64,000 nt of DNA from contig NZ_CP139965.1 in the NCBI RefSeq assembly GCF_034424375.1, positions 2,356,001-2,420,000 on the forward strand, written 5' to 3'. Below the pieces are notes generated by a model, which was not told the origin of the DNA, made no database searches, and saw nothing but the letters and a program-made list of their open reading frames with translations. Positions 25,147 through 35,289 of the stretch are shown piece by piece. The first letter of the stretch is position 1; each line of letters starts with the position of its first letter. The DNA is from Paraburkholderia kururiensis. Lineage in GTDB: Bacteria > Pseudomonadota > Gammaproteobacteria > Burkholderiales > Burkholderiaceae. Position numbers and translations under genes: made by a program.

Positions 25147-26064
25147 CGCGGCACGCCGCGCTTCGTGTGCGCCGGTTCGCACCGCGCGCCAGCGGGCGAT
25201 GGTGGTGCGCCCGCGCTTCGAGGCGAGTGCGAGCGCCGCATGCGCGAAGCCCGGATAGACGCGCGTGCCGACGAGCGCATACCACCACCACGCGGCTTCG
25301 CGACGCAGCGGCGGCAATTGCGCGCGCAGGATCAGGTGCAGGTTGTAGGCGGCGTTGCGCACGGCCTGCATGGTCTGCGCGTCGCGGCGGTCGTCGTCGA
25401 AGCGTTCGGCGGGGAAATGGTCCACGGCCACCTGCGGGTCGTAGACGAGCTTCCAGCCCGCGTTCTTCACGCTCATGCTGAAGGCCATGTCGTTGTGCAC
25501 CTGGGCGCCCGCGCCGCGCAGCCGGTTGTCGAAGCGGATGTGGCGGATGGCCTCGCGGCGGTAGCTCATGTTCGCGCCCTTGAGCACGTCCACTTCGCGC
25601 GCGCTGCCCACACCGAGATGATGGTTGCCCACGATCTTGCCCGACAGGCGCAGCTTGCCCACGAGCGGCCGTGCACCGTCGAGCACGCGGCCCTTCTCGT
25701 GCACCCAGTCTCGCCCGCCCAGCGCGCCCAGACGCGGATCGCTTTCGAAGGCCATCGCAATGCGCGCGACCCAGTCGGCACGCGGCGCGGCGTCGTCGTC
25801 GGTGATCGCCACGACGTCGCACGTGGCCGCATCGAGCCCGCGGTTCAGCGCGGCAACCTGGCCCGGCTGCTCGACGGGCACCACGACGAGCGGCAGCACG
25901 CGGCTCGCCACGTGCCGCGCGAGGCATTCGTGCGTCGCGTCGTCGTCGGGGCGGGCCACGACGATCACTTCGTCGGGCCGCCGCTGCTGGCGCTGAAGCG
26001 CGGCGAGGCACCGCGAAAGGTCCGCGGGACGGCGGAAGGTGGGAACGAGTACGGAGACTTTCAT
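25141..26064 (-). CDS. bceG: GT2 glycosyltransferase (BceG-like)
   Basis: A 307-residue GT-A, family 2 glycosyltransferase. It starts MKVSVLVPTFRRPADLSRCL, has the metal-binding DDD in VVAITDDDAAPRADW, and KGANMSYRREAI plus a WKLVYDPQVAVDHF region typical of this family. It is presumably an early sugar-transfer enzyme acting after BceB has loaded the first sugar. It begins 55 bp after the tyrosine kinase gene. The stop codon lies inside a 12-bp tandem repeat, so the last residues RRAAL abut repeated stop codons. Confidence 0.88.
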   Translation of the reverse strand: MKVSVLVPTFRRPADLSRCLAALQRQQRRPDEVIVVARPDDDATHECLARHVASRVLPLVVVPVEQPGQVAALNRGLDAATCDVVAITDDDAAPRADWVARIAMAFESDPRLGALGGRDWVHEKGRVLDGARPLVGKLRLSGKIVGNHHLGVGSAREVDVLKGANMSYRREAIRHIRFDNRLRGAGAQVHNDMAFSMSVKNAGWKLVYDPQVAVDHFPAERFDDDRRDAQTMQAVRNAAYNLHLILRAQLPPLRREAAWWWYALVGTRVYPGFAHAALALASKRGRTTIARWRAVRTGAHEARRAAL

Positions 26065-26119
26065 TCGGGTTCCTCTGTATCGTTTGACGTGTTGCCTGAT
26101 GGAGCGCCGAGATGCGGCG

Positions 26120-28342
26120 TCACGCGCTCAGATATTCCTGCACGGCCGCATAGCCGCGCCCGTACGCGCCGCGCGCCCGCTGCGGCATCGCGTTGAAAAT
26201 GGCGCCCTGCACGTGCACGCCGCCTGCGCGCAGGCGCTTGAGCATGTCGCCGATCTCGCCTTCGCTGTGCATGCCCGAGCGCACCACGACGAAGGTGGAG
26301 CCCACGTGCGCGCCGATCACGGCGGCGTCGGTCACGGCCAGCACGGGCGGCGTGTCGATCAGGATCGCGTCGTAGCGCTTCGCGAGCGCGTCGAGGTATT
26401 GGGCGAGCCGCGGCGACATCAGCAGCTCCGAGGGATTCGGCGGCCGGCGTCCGCAGGAAATGAACTGGAGGTTGTCGACCTCGGTGGTGCGGATCGCCTC
26501 TTCGAGCGCGATCTGCCCCGAGAGCAGTTCCGAGAAGCCGTTGTCCTGCGGGCCGCCCAGGTAGCGTTCCAGCGCGCCGCGCCGCATGTCGCCGTCGATC
26601 ATCAGCACGCGCTTGCCCGAGTGCGCGAGCAGCACGGCGAGGTTCACGGTAAGAAAGCTCTTGCCCACACCGGGCATGGAGCCCGTGAGCATGATGGCGC
26701 GGTTGCTCGCGTCCATCATCGTGAACTGCAGCGCGGTGCGCAGACTGCGCAGGCTTTCCACCGTGACGTCTTTGGGCCGCACGCTGGCGAGCACGGAGCG
26801 CAGGCGATTGCCGCCGCGCACCACGGCGCTTTCGAGCGCGGTCTGTTCCGTGGAAAGCGGGATCATGCCGTACACAGGCAGATGGAAGGTGCGTTCGATG
26901 TGCTCCGGGTCCGCGATGCCCTTGAACATGTTGCGACGAACGAACACGAAGCCCGTGCCCACGATGAGCCCGAGAATCGCGGCGGCCGATACGATGAGCG
27001 CCTTCTTCGGCTTCGACGGCATGCCGGGCCGCATGGCGGCGTCCACGATATGCACGTTGCCGCCCGTGCCCACGCGCTGCACGGAGAGCTCCTGGATGCG
27101 GTTGAGCAGCAGCACGTAGATGTCTTCGGCCACCTTCGCGTCGCGCTGCAACTGCACGGCCTTCACTTCGGTGGCAGGCAGATCGCGAAAACGCGTGTCG
27201 TACTTCGCGCGCTCGGTTTCGAGTTGCGCGAGCTGCTGGCGCGCCGCGACGAGCACGGGGTGGTCCTCGCCGAAGCGCTGGTCGAGCGAGGCGATCTGCA
27301 GCTTCATGGCCGAAATCTGCTGCTCGTATTGCACGCTGCCGTCCAGATAGATCTTCGCTTCGTCGCTCGCGTTGATGGAGCCGGACTTGCTCTGGTAAGC
27401 CGTGAGCGCCGCTTCCGCGCGCACGAGGTCGCCCTTCAGGCGCGGTTCCTCGGCCTTCAGGAAGTCGAGCATCTTGTTCGCGTCGGCCTGCTTGGTGGCG
27501 ACGTGCTCGCGCACGTACGACTGCGCGAGCGCGTTGGCGATCTGCGCGGCGCGGCCTGCGTCGGTGTCTTCCAGCGAGATCTGGATCACGCCCGTCTGCT
27601 TGCCCTGCTCCTGCACGTTGATGGCCGACTGGAAGGCCGTGATCGCATCGAGGTTGTTGAGGCGCACCACCGTAAAGCGCGTGCCGGGGCGCGCCACGAG
27701 CCGGTTCACGAGCATCGTCACGCCGTTGCCCTGCGCCTGCTGGCCCGCCTCGCCGCGCAAGAGCAGGCGGCCTTCGCTGTCTTCCAGCGTGTAGTGGTCC
27801 GCGCCCTCGGCGACGAGCGTGAGCTTCTTGCCTTCGAGCGCCGGGTCCACGTCGATCGAATCGACGTTCGCCACTTCCCCGCCCCATGCGTACGAATCGA
27901 GGCCGAGCCACGGCTTCGCGGGCTCGCCCGGCGTGGCAAGACGCGCGGCGAGGCTGCCCAGCACGGGGAACGTCTTCGGCGCCACGAAGAAGTTGAGCTT
28001 GAACTGGTCCACCACGGGCTCCACCACGCTGCGGCTCTTGATCATTTCGATCTCGGCGTCGGTGGGCAGCGCGGACGAACCCGTGGAAACCGCGGCGCCC
28101 GTCTGCGTCTGCGTAAGCGGCTGCGAGGTGTAGTCCGCGGCCTCCACGCGCACGCGCGCATCCGCCGTGTAGACGGGCTTCGCGACGTAGCAGTAGAACA
28201 CCGCGATACCGACGACGATGGCGGCAATGCCGATGAGCCACCAGATGTCGTCGATCAACACCTGCAGCAGGTCGCCGAGGACCACGTCCTCTTCTTCGGT
28301 TCGGGCCGTGACGGCCAGTGGAGTGTTTGCTTGCGTGCTCAC
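26120..28342 (-). CDS. bceF: Wzc-like bacterial tyrosine autokinase and chain-length regulator (BceF)
   Basis: A 740-residue inner-membrane protein. The N-terminal Wzz-type domain has two membrane helices (about 35-55 and 440-465) around a periplasmic coiled-coil section. The cytoplasmic BY-kinase domain carries Walker A SMPGVGKSFLTVNLA, Walker A' VLMIDGDMRRG and Walker B AILIDTPPVLAV. The C-terminus has a short tyrosine cluster (AYGRGYAAVQEYLSA), fewer tyrosines than Escherichia coli Wzc. It controls polymer length and export through phosphorylation cycles; the phosphatase BceD is encoded two genes upstream. Start codon is GTG at 28342. Confidence 0.93.
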   Translation of the reverse strand: MSTQANTPLAVTARTEEEDVVLGDLLQVLIDDIWWLIGIAAIVVGIAVFYCYVAKPVYTADARVRVEAADYTSQPLTQTQTGAAVSTGSSALPTDAEIEMIKSRSVVEPVVDQFKLNFFVAPKTFPVLGSLAARLATPGEPAKPWLGLDSYAWGGEVANVDSIDVDPALEGKKLTLVAEGADHYTLEDSEGRLLLRGEAGQQAQGNGVTMLVNRLVARPGTRFTVVRLNNLDAITAFQSAINVQEQGKQTGVIQISLEDTDAGRAAQIANALAQSYVREHVATKQADANKMLDFLKAEEPRLKGDLVRAEAALTAYQSKSGSINASDEAKIYLDGSVQYEQQISAMKLQIASLDQRFGEDHPVLVAARQQLAQLETERAKYDTRFRDLPATEVKAVQLQRDAKVAEDIYVLLLNRIQELSVQRVGTGGNVHIVDAAMRPGMPSKPKKALIVSAAAILGLIVGTGFVFVRRNMFKGIADPEHIERTFHLPVYGMIPLSTEQTALESAVVRGGNRLRSVLASVRPKDVTVESLRSLRTALQFTMMDASNRAIMLTGSMPGVGKSFLTVNLAVLLAHSGKRVLMIDGDMRRGALERYLGGPQDNGFSELLSGQIALEEAIRTTEVDNLQFISCGRRPPNPSELLMSPRLAQYLDALAKRYDAILIDTPPVLAVTDAAVIGAHVGSTFVVVRSGMHSEGEIGDMLKRLRAGGVHVQGAIFNAMPQRARGAYGRGYAAVQEYLSA

Positions 28343-28391
28343 AGTTCGGTCCCGATGGATGAGAAGTAGCTCGTGCGTGTCATGTCGTGCA

Positions 28392-29561
28392 TCAGCGCGT
28401 GATCTGCTTCGTGTAGAAGATGGTCTGGATGGTCGGCAGCACCTGCTGAAGGACGCGGTTGAACGTCGTCGAGGCGGCCGTGCCGACGTAGACCACGTCG
28501 AGCGGCTGCAACTGGAACTTCGTGGAGAGCATGATCGAGTCCGGCTGCGTCATGTCGAGCCGGTAGACGTCCGGCTTCGTGGGGTTGTCCATCATGCCGC
28601 GCATCACGTAGATCTGACGCGGGTTCGCATCGGTGTCCAGAATGCCGCCCGCCTGCGTGAGCGCATCCGCAATCGTGAGGCGGCCCTTCAGCATGGGCAT
28701 CTGCGTGGGCGTCTTCACTTCGCCCAGCACGAACACGCGGCTGTCGGAGCGGTCCGGAATGTTCACGATGTCGCCGTTTTGCAGCATCACGTTTTGCGTC
28801 ACGTCGCCGCGATCGAGCAGACGGTTCGCGTCGAGCACGTAGAGCTTGTCGTTGCGCGTGAGGCGCACGCGCTGGATGTCGGCGTCTGCCGTGGTGCCGC
28901 CCGAACGCGTGATGGCGTCGACGAGCGTGAGCGGCACGTCGCTGATGGCGAGCGGCCCCGGCTGCTTCACTTCGCCTGTGACCTGCACCTTCTGGCTGCG
29001 ATACGCGAGCACGCGCACGTCCACCTGCGGGTTGCGGATGTAGCGCACGAGCCCTTTCGAGAGTTCGTCGCGCAGTTCGTTGACGGTCTTGCCCGCGGCG
29101 CGGATGCGGCCCACGAACGGGAAGTAGATGGTGCCGTCGGCGGCAACGGTCTGGCCGTACGGATCGGCCTGGCCCGAGAGCGCGTTCGTGTAGGGCTGCG
29201 TGAGCGCCTGCGCGACGGTCTGCGTGGTGTTGCCGCCCGTGGAGAACGTGCTGCCCTGCGGCGTGGAAAGTTCGGGATGGTCGTAGACCGTCACGCCGAG
29301 AATGTCTTGCGGCGCGAGGTGGTACACGTAGTCCGCGGGGCTCGCATAGCGCGATGCGGGCAGATCCACGGGCACGGCCGCGGCCTGCATCTGCGCGGCG
29401 ACGAGCTGCGAGTCGATCAGATGCACCGGATACGTTTCCTGCTGCTTCTGCTCGTTGGAGTCTTCCAGACTCGACGTATCGAGGTAGTTACCGGGCGCGG
29501 TTGCGCAGGCCGACAGGAAAGCGGTCAGCGTCAAGACGATTCCGATGTTTCTCTTCAGCAT
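28392..29561 (-). CDS. bceE: Outer-membrane polysaccharide export lipoprotein, Wza-like (BceE)
   Basis: A 389-residue lipoprotein with signal peptide and lipobox FLSAC (Cys about residue 19). It contains a poly-export domain (about 95-190, DGTIYFPFVGRIRAAGKTV) and two SLBB-type domains (VTGEVKQPGPLAI; VLGEVKTPTQMPM). Wza proteins form the octameric outer-membrane channel. The start at 29561 overlaps the bceD stop by 7 bp; an in-frame ATG at 29576 is possible, but MLKRNIGIVL gives a better lipoprotein leader. The kinase partner gene follows 49 bp later. Confidence 0.93.
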   Translation of the reverse strand: MLKRNIGIVLTLTAFLSACATAPGNYLDTSSLEDSNEQKQQETYPVHLIDSQLVAAQMQAAAVPVDLPASRYASPADYVYHLAPQDILGVTVYDHPELSTPQGSTFSTGGNTTQTVAQALTQPYTNALSGQADPYGQTVAADGTIYFPFVGRIRAAGKTVNELRDELSKGLVRYIRNPQVDVRVLAYRSQKVQVTGEVKQPGPLAISDVPLTLVDAITRSGGTTADADIQRVRLTRNDKLYVLDANRLLDRGDVTQNVMLQNGDIVNIPDRSDSRVFVLGEVKTPTQMPMLKGRLTIADALTQAGGILDTDANPRQIYVMRGMMDNPTKPDVYRLDMTQPDSIMLSTKFQLQPLDVVYVGTAASTTFNRVLQQVLPTIQTIFYTKQITR

Positions 29562-30013
29562 ATTTTGTCCAGCCATCCCTTCACCAGATGTTCGATCAGC
29601 GCGAAGCTGTCGCGGTATGCCGCTTCGTCGCGGCCATGCGGGTCGATCACGTCCGAGTCTTCCCACTGCCCGAGCGCGTAGACCTTGCCGCGCGAAGTGG
29701 GCTCGAGCGCTTCCACGTCTTTCACCTGACGGCGTTCCGTGACGAGCACGAGGTCCGCGTCGCGGATGAGCCGGCGCGTGAGCCGGCGCGAATGGTGCGC
29801 ACCCGCCGCGATGCCGCGCTCGGCGAGCAGGCGCGCCATCACGGGGTCCATGCCGCCGCCTTCCATGGCGCGAATGCCGGCCGAGTGAAACGCCGGCGCC
29901 CGCGGCGAGCGGCCCGCCCTTGCGGCCTGGGCGGCCTGCGCGCGGAAGAGCCGCTCCGCGGCGGGCGACCGGCACACGTTCGCATGGCAAACGATCAGGA
30001 CGTTGTTGAACAT
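29555..30013 (-). CDS. bceD: Low molecular weight protein-tyrosine phosphatase (BceD)
   Basis: A 152-residue cytoplasmic phosphatase. The catalytic P-loop CHANVCRS (Cys9, Arg15) follows the first strand, and the general-acid region is WEDSDVIDPHGRD. It carries an Ala/Arg-rich insert near residues 28-42 not seen in the shortest family members. It should dephosphorylate the BceF tyrosine kinase; BceD and BceF have been studied as such a pair in the Burkholderia cepacia complex. It starts 38 bp after bceC and overlaps bceE by 7 bp. Confidence 0.93.
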   Translation of the reverse strand: MFNNVLIVCHANVCRSPAAERLFRAQAAQAARAGRSPRAPAFHSAGIRAMEGGGMDPVMARLLAERGIAAGAHHSRRLTRRLIRDADLVLVTERRQVKDVEALEPTSRGKVYALGQWEDSDVIDPHGRDEAAYRDSFALIEHLVKGWLDKIC

Positions 30014-30051
30014 CGCGGGTTCTCCGTCGCGTGTTGCCGCGCGCGTGGGCG

Positions 30052-31491
<1,440 letters not shown>

Positions 31492-31626
31492 GAATCACAC
31501 CTCGAGGGACAAGACATCCGGTTTCAGAAAACGGTGCGGAACGGGCCGCGCCGTGTCGAATCGTGTGGCGTGCGTTCGCGCGCCGGAGCGCACCGCGCCG
31601 CGCTGTTGCGCTATTCCGCTATTCCA

Positions 31627-33027
31627 CTAATACGCGTTGCGGCCCGCGAAGCCCTTCCACATGGTCAGCGCGACGATCTTGAGGTCGAGCCAGAAGGTCC
31701 AGTGCTGCATGTAGTAGAGGTCGAGCTTCACGCGGCCCATCATCTTTTCGATGCGGTCCGTCTCGCCGCGATAGCCGTTGATCTGCGCCCAGCCCGTGAT
31801 ACCGGGCTTGATGCGATAGCGGTGCATGTAGCCCTTCACGAGGTCCTTGTAGATGTCGTCGTGTTCGAGCGCATGCGGGCGCGGACCTACCACCGACATC
31901 TCGCCCTTCAGCACGTTGATGAACTGCGGCAACTCGTCGAGGCTCGTGCGGCGCAGGAACGCGCCGACGGCCGTCACGCGCGGGTCGCCGCGACGCGCCT
32001 GGGTCACCTTGCCCGCTTCCTCGCGATGCACCTTCATCGAGCGGAACTTGTAGATCTCGAACTCGTTGCCGTCGATGCCCTTGCGCTTCTGGCGGAAAAA
32101 CACGGGGCCCGGCGACGACAGCTTCACGAGCACCGCGATCACGAGCATCAGCGGCGAGAGCGCCGTGAGGGCCGCGAGCGCGAAGAGCCGGTCGAACACG
32201 AGCTTCGGCAGCACGCGCAAATCGGTAATGGGCGACGCCGCCAGGTTGATGGCCGGCACGCCCAGCAGATCGACCACGGGCTGGCTGAAGAGCGACAGGC
32301 TCTGCACGTCCGGAATGAACCGGATGTTGACGAAGTCGTGGCGCAGCTCCTTCACGAAGCCATGGATGGTGCGCTCCTGCGAAATGGGCAGCGCGAGCCA
32401 CAGTTCGCGTATGCCGCGATGGCGGATCAGGCGGATCATCGCGGCGAAGGCGTGCTCCACGGGCACGCCTTCGATGGCGCCCGTGTCCGGCGTCGCCGCT
32501 TCGCCGGTCGCACCGAAGCTGCCGTCGTCGAATACCGCGACGGGTTTGAAGCCGGCCTCGGGGCGCGCGCGCATCTGCTCGATCATAAAACGGGCGTAGC
32601 GCGGGCTGCCCACGATGGCCACGGCCTTCTGGTTGTAGCCCTCGCGGCGCAGGCCTTTGAGCACGGTATGTACCGCCGTCTTCGTCACGATCAGCAGCGC
32701 GACGGTGGCGATCGCCCAGTAACCGAGCCACAGCCGCGACAGCATGTCCGAGCGGTGCAGGCTGAAGCTCATGAGAATGCCCATGCCCTCCACCGCGAGC
32801 CATGCAAGCGCCACGCGGCCCAGCAGGTCGTAGAGCGGCTTGCCGCGCCACGACTGATAGATACCGCAAGCCGGGAATATCCAGATCATCAGCAGGCAGT
32901 TGAACGCCAGCGTGACGTTCTGCATGTCCGTGAGCCATACCAGCGACCCGCCGTGCAACGCGGCTGCGATCAGCGCGCCCGCGGCAACCATCGCAATATC
33001 GATGACTCTGGATAGAACGCTCAGCAT
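31627..33027 (-). CDS. bceB: Undecaprenyl-phosphate glucose phosphotransferase (BceB)
   Basis: A 466-residue polyisoprenyl-phosphate hexose-1-phosphate transferase of the WcaJ/EpsZ type. Four N-terminal membrane helices are followed by a CoA-binding-like cytoplasmic domain (VAIVGSPRYARFMIEQ), one more helix (about 280-305) and the catalytic domain with KRKGIDGNEFEIYKFRSMKV, RRTSLDELPQFINVLKGEMS and the PGITGWAQINGYRG motif. It loads the first sugar, probably glucose-1-phosphate, on undecaprenyl phosphate. ATG 33027 has GAGG 8 bases upstream; a TTG at 33096 is less likely. It heads the bceB-K series and is divergent from bceA. Confidence 0.93.
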   Translation of the reverse strand: MLSVLSRVIDIAMVAAGALIAAALHGGSLVWLTDMQNVTLAFNCLLMIWIFPACGIYQSWRGKPLYDLLGRVALAWLAVEGMGILMSFSLHRSDMLSRLWLGYWAIATVALLIVTKTAVHTVLKGLRREGYNQKAVAIVGSPRYARFMIEQMRARPEAGFKPVAVFDDGSFGATGEAATPDTGAIEGVPVEHAFAAMIRLIRHRGIRELWLALPISQERTIHGFVKELRHDFVNIRFIPDVQSLSLFSQPVVDLLGVPAINLAASPITDLRVLPKLVFDRLFALAALTALSPLMLVIAVLVKLSSPGPVFFRQKRKGIDGNEFEIYKFRSMKVHREEAGKVTQARRGDPRVTAVGAFLRRTSLDELPQFINVLKGEMSVVGPRPHALEHDDIYKDLVKGYMHRYRIKPGITGWAQINGYRGETDRIEKMMGRVKLDLYYMQHWTFWLDLKIVALTMWKGFAGRNAY

Positions 33028-33548
33028 GAACCGCACCTCGGATTGTCGATCAAGTTCGTGTTCCGTCCGGGAATATGAGTGAATACCCTCGTACAAGGCT
33101 CAATAAAGCGGTATTAAAATTCGCCCGGCAAGCGCGCAAAATATCTCTAAATGTATCGGTACGAATTACCGAATTTTGTCTATTTTTGTTCGGTAATTGC
33201 TGCATTTTCTGCGACGCTCCGATGACAAACGGCGCCTTCGCGAGCCCCATCCGGCGGGCCACCGCCCTTCTTGTCAGACATATCACAGCAGCTTGCTCCC
33301 CAGTCCAGCCCCGTCCCGGGCAGGCTCGCCCTTGCCGGCTCCGGCCGTGGCGTCTTTTCTTTCCTTTTATTTTTAATTTTCTATAGAAAACGAAATAAAA
33401 TCGCCATAAATCTTTATGCGTTTTATTGGATATCCAGCGGGTTCACGCAAAACGCTTTTGCGAAAGTTTCCCAATGCGTTTTATTGACTATTTACGTCGT
33501 GCTACAACTGCTCGCACTGGTCCTTTGATCCTGTGTGAGGAGAACGAT
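33028..33548. other. Divergent control region between bceB and bceA
   Basis: A 521-bp AT-rich gap with no convincing gene. Both ends should carry promoters, bceB leftward and bceA rightward. It contains the CGGTA palindromes at 33156-33198 and a T-rich, then A-rich stretch at 33350-33420. No promoter matches the sigma-70 consensus well enough to name. Confidence 0.6.
33156..33198. promoter_or_regulatory. Candidate operator: nested CGGTA/TACCG palindromes
   Basis: TCGGTA (33156-33161) and TACCGA (33167-33172) form an inverted repeat with a 5-bp spacer. The second half-site is also part of AATTACCGAA (33164-33173), which pairs perfectly with TTCGGTAATT (33189-33198), a 10-bp inverted repeat with 15-bp spacer. 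The element is about 130 bp upstream of bceB and 350 bp upstream of bceA. Confidence 0.45.
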
Positions 33549-35075
33549 ATGTCTCATCCGGCAATTGCGGCGGCGCCCGGCGCCGGCGTTCGTACGGCCG
33601 CCCCGGCTGGCGTGAAGCTGAAGGTTCATCCGGTGATACTCGCGGGCGGTTCGGGCACGCGCCTGTGGCCCATGTCGCGCGAGCAGTATCCGAAGCAATT
33701 GATCGGACTGCTTGGCGACGACTCGCTGCTGCAATCCACGGCATGCCGGCTCGATGCGCTCGATGCGGGGTATCCGCTCGCGGAGCGGATCGTCGTGGTG
33801 GGCAACGAGGAACATCGCTTCACGACAGCGGAACAGTTGCGCGTGAGCGGCAAGGCTGCACGTCTCATTCTCGAGCCCGCGGGCCGGGACACGGCGCCGG
33901 CACTCACGGTGGCGGCGCTCACCATTGCGGCTGCCGACGAAGACGGCATCATGGTGATCATGCCCGCCGACCACGCCGTGACCGACCTCGCCGCGTTCCA
34001 GACCGCGGTGGCCGCCGGCGTGCAGCATGCCGCGGCGGGACACGTGGTGACGATGGGCATCGTGCCGACGCGCGCGGAAACCGGCTACGGCTACATCCGC
34101 GTGGGCGAGCCGCTCGCACAGAATGCCGGGTCGAACGATGCCGCGCGGCGCCTCGAACGCTTCGTCGAAAAGCCGCATCTCGAACTCGCGCAACAATACG
34201 TAGCGTCCAACACGTACTGGTGGAACAGCGGCATTTTCATCATGCGCGCGTCCACGTGGCTCAAGGCGATTCGTCATTTCGAGCCCGCCATTCACGAGGC
34301 GTGCGTCGCGGCCTGCGAACGCGGCCGCGACGACGGCGACTTCTTTCGCGTGGACAGCGAAGCGTTCGCCGCATCGCCGTCGAACTCGATCGACTATGCG
34401 GTGATGGAGCAACTGGGCAGCGACACTTCCGTCGCCACGGGCGTCGTGGTGCCGCTCGCGGCGGGCTGGTCCGACGTGGGATCGTGGGACGCCATCTGGG
34501 AAATTTCGCCGAAGGACGAGGCCAACAACGTGGGCCGCGGCCGCGTGCTGTTCGAAGGTGCGCAGACCACGTTCGCCCATTCGGAAGGACGCCTGATTGC
34601 CTGTGTCGGCACGCATGACCTCGTCGTGGTGGAAACACCCGACGCCATTCTCGTGGCCGACAAGGCACACGTGCAGGACGTGAAGAAAGTGGTGGGCCGC
34701 ATTCGCAGCAGCCGCGGCACCGAGGCGGCGAACCATCGCAAGGTCCACCGCCCCTGGGGCCACTACGATTCCGTGGATACGGGCGAGCGCTTCCAGGTGA
34801 AGCGCATTGTCGTGAAGCCTGGCGCCCGCCTGTCGCTGCAGATGCATCATCACCGCGCGGAGCACTGGATCGTCGTGCGCGGTACGGCGCTCGTCACGCG
34901 AGGCGACGAGCGCTTCATCGTCTCCGAAAACGAATCGGCCTATATCCCGCTGGGCGTCACGCACCGGCTCGAGAACCCGGGCAAGATGCCGCTCGAAATC
35001 ATCGAGGTGCAGTCGGGCTCCTATCTCGGCGAAGACGACATCGTGCGCTTCGACGATACCTACGGGCGGCAGTGA
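33549..35075 (+). CDS. bceA: Bifunctional mannose-1-phosphate guanylyltransferase / mannose-6-phosphate isomerase (BceA)
   Basis: A 508-residue type II PMI/GMP. The guanylyltransferase half (about 20-360) opens with PVILAGGSGTRLWPMSREQYP and holds the RFVEKPHLELA sugar-binding motif. The cupin isomerase half (about 385-500) has the metal ligands in SLQMHHHRAEHW. It takes fructose-6-phosphate to mannose-6-phosphate and makes GDP-mannose, used for mannose and, through gmd, rhamnose units. ATG 33549 has AGGAG 7 bases upstream. The N-terminus is extended by about 20 Ala/Pro-rich residues. It is transcribed away from bceB and ends at a hairpin. Confidence 0.95.
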   Translation: MSHPAIAAAPGAGVRTAAPAGVKLKVHPVILAGGSGTRLWPMSREQYPKQLIGLLGDDSLLQSTACRLDALDAGYPLAERIVVVGNEEHRFTTAEQLRVSGKAARLILEPAGRDTAPALTVAALTIAAADEDGIMVIMPADHAVTDLAAFQTAVAAGVQHAAAGHVVTMGIVPTRAETGYGYIRVGEPLAQNAGSNDAARRLERFVEKPHLELAQQYVASNTYWWNSGIFIMRASTWLKAIRHFEPAIHEACVAACERGRDDGDFFRVDSEAFAASPSNSIDYAVMEQLGSDTSVATGVVVPLAAGWSDVGSWDAIWEISPKDEANNVGRGRVLFEGAQTTFAHSEGRLIACVGTHDLVVVETPDAILVADKAHVQDVKKVVGRIRSSRGTEAANHRKVHRPWGHYDSVDTGERFQVKRIVVKPGARLSLQMHHHRAEHWIVVRGTALVTRGDERFIVSENESAYIPLGVTHRLENPGKMPLEIIEVQSGSYLGEDDIVRFDDTYGRQ

Positions 35076-35104
35076 AAGTGCGCCCGCCCGTAGAGGGTTC
35101 GCTG

Positions 35105-35138
35105 AATGGGTCCGCTGAGTAGGCTGAGCGGACTCATT
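35105..35138. terminator. Hairpin after bceA
   Basis: AATGGGTCCGCT (35105-35116) and AGCGGACTCATT (35127-35138) pair over 12 bp with one G-T-type mismatch and a 10-nt loop. It is 29 bp after the bceA stop and before the converging 35290-36546 gene. The T-run is short (TTTG), so efficiency is uncertain. Confidence 0.6.
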
Positions 35139-35289
35139 TGACCGTCTCCCGCGACGGCGGCGAAGCGACGTTCGTTCGCCGACCCGCCGACCGCGTGGGA
35201 GCGGATGGCAACTGCGATGAGGTGGCGCCCGCGTCGCGGAACACCGCGTCAGATCATTGCGCCTCGATCAGGCGAGACAGCGCGACGCG

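Noticed and set aside
25047..25280. An N-terminal extension of BceH to 25280
   Set aside because: The extension overlaps bceG and is partly made of the 12-bp tandem repeat; ATG 25046 has a good ribosome-binding site and matches the family start.
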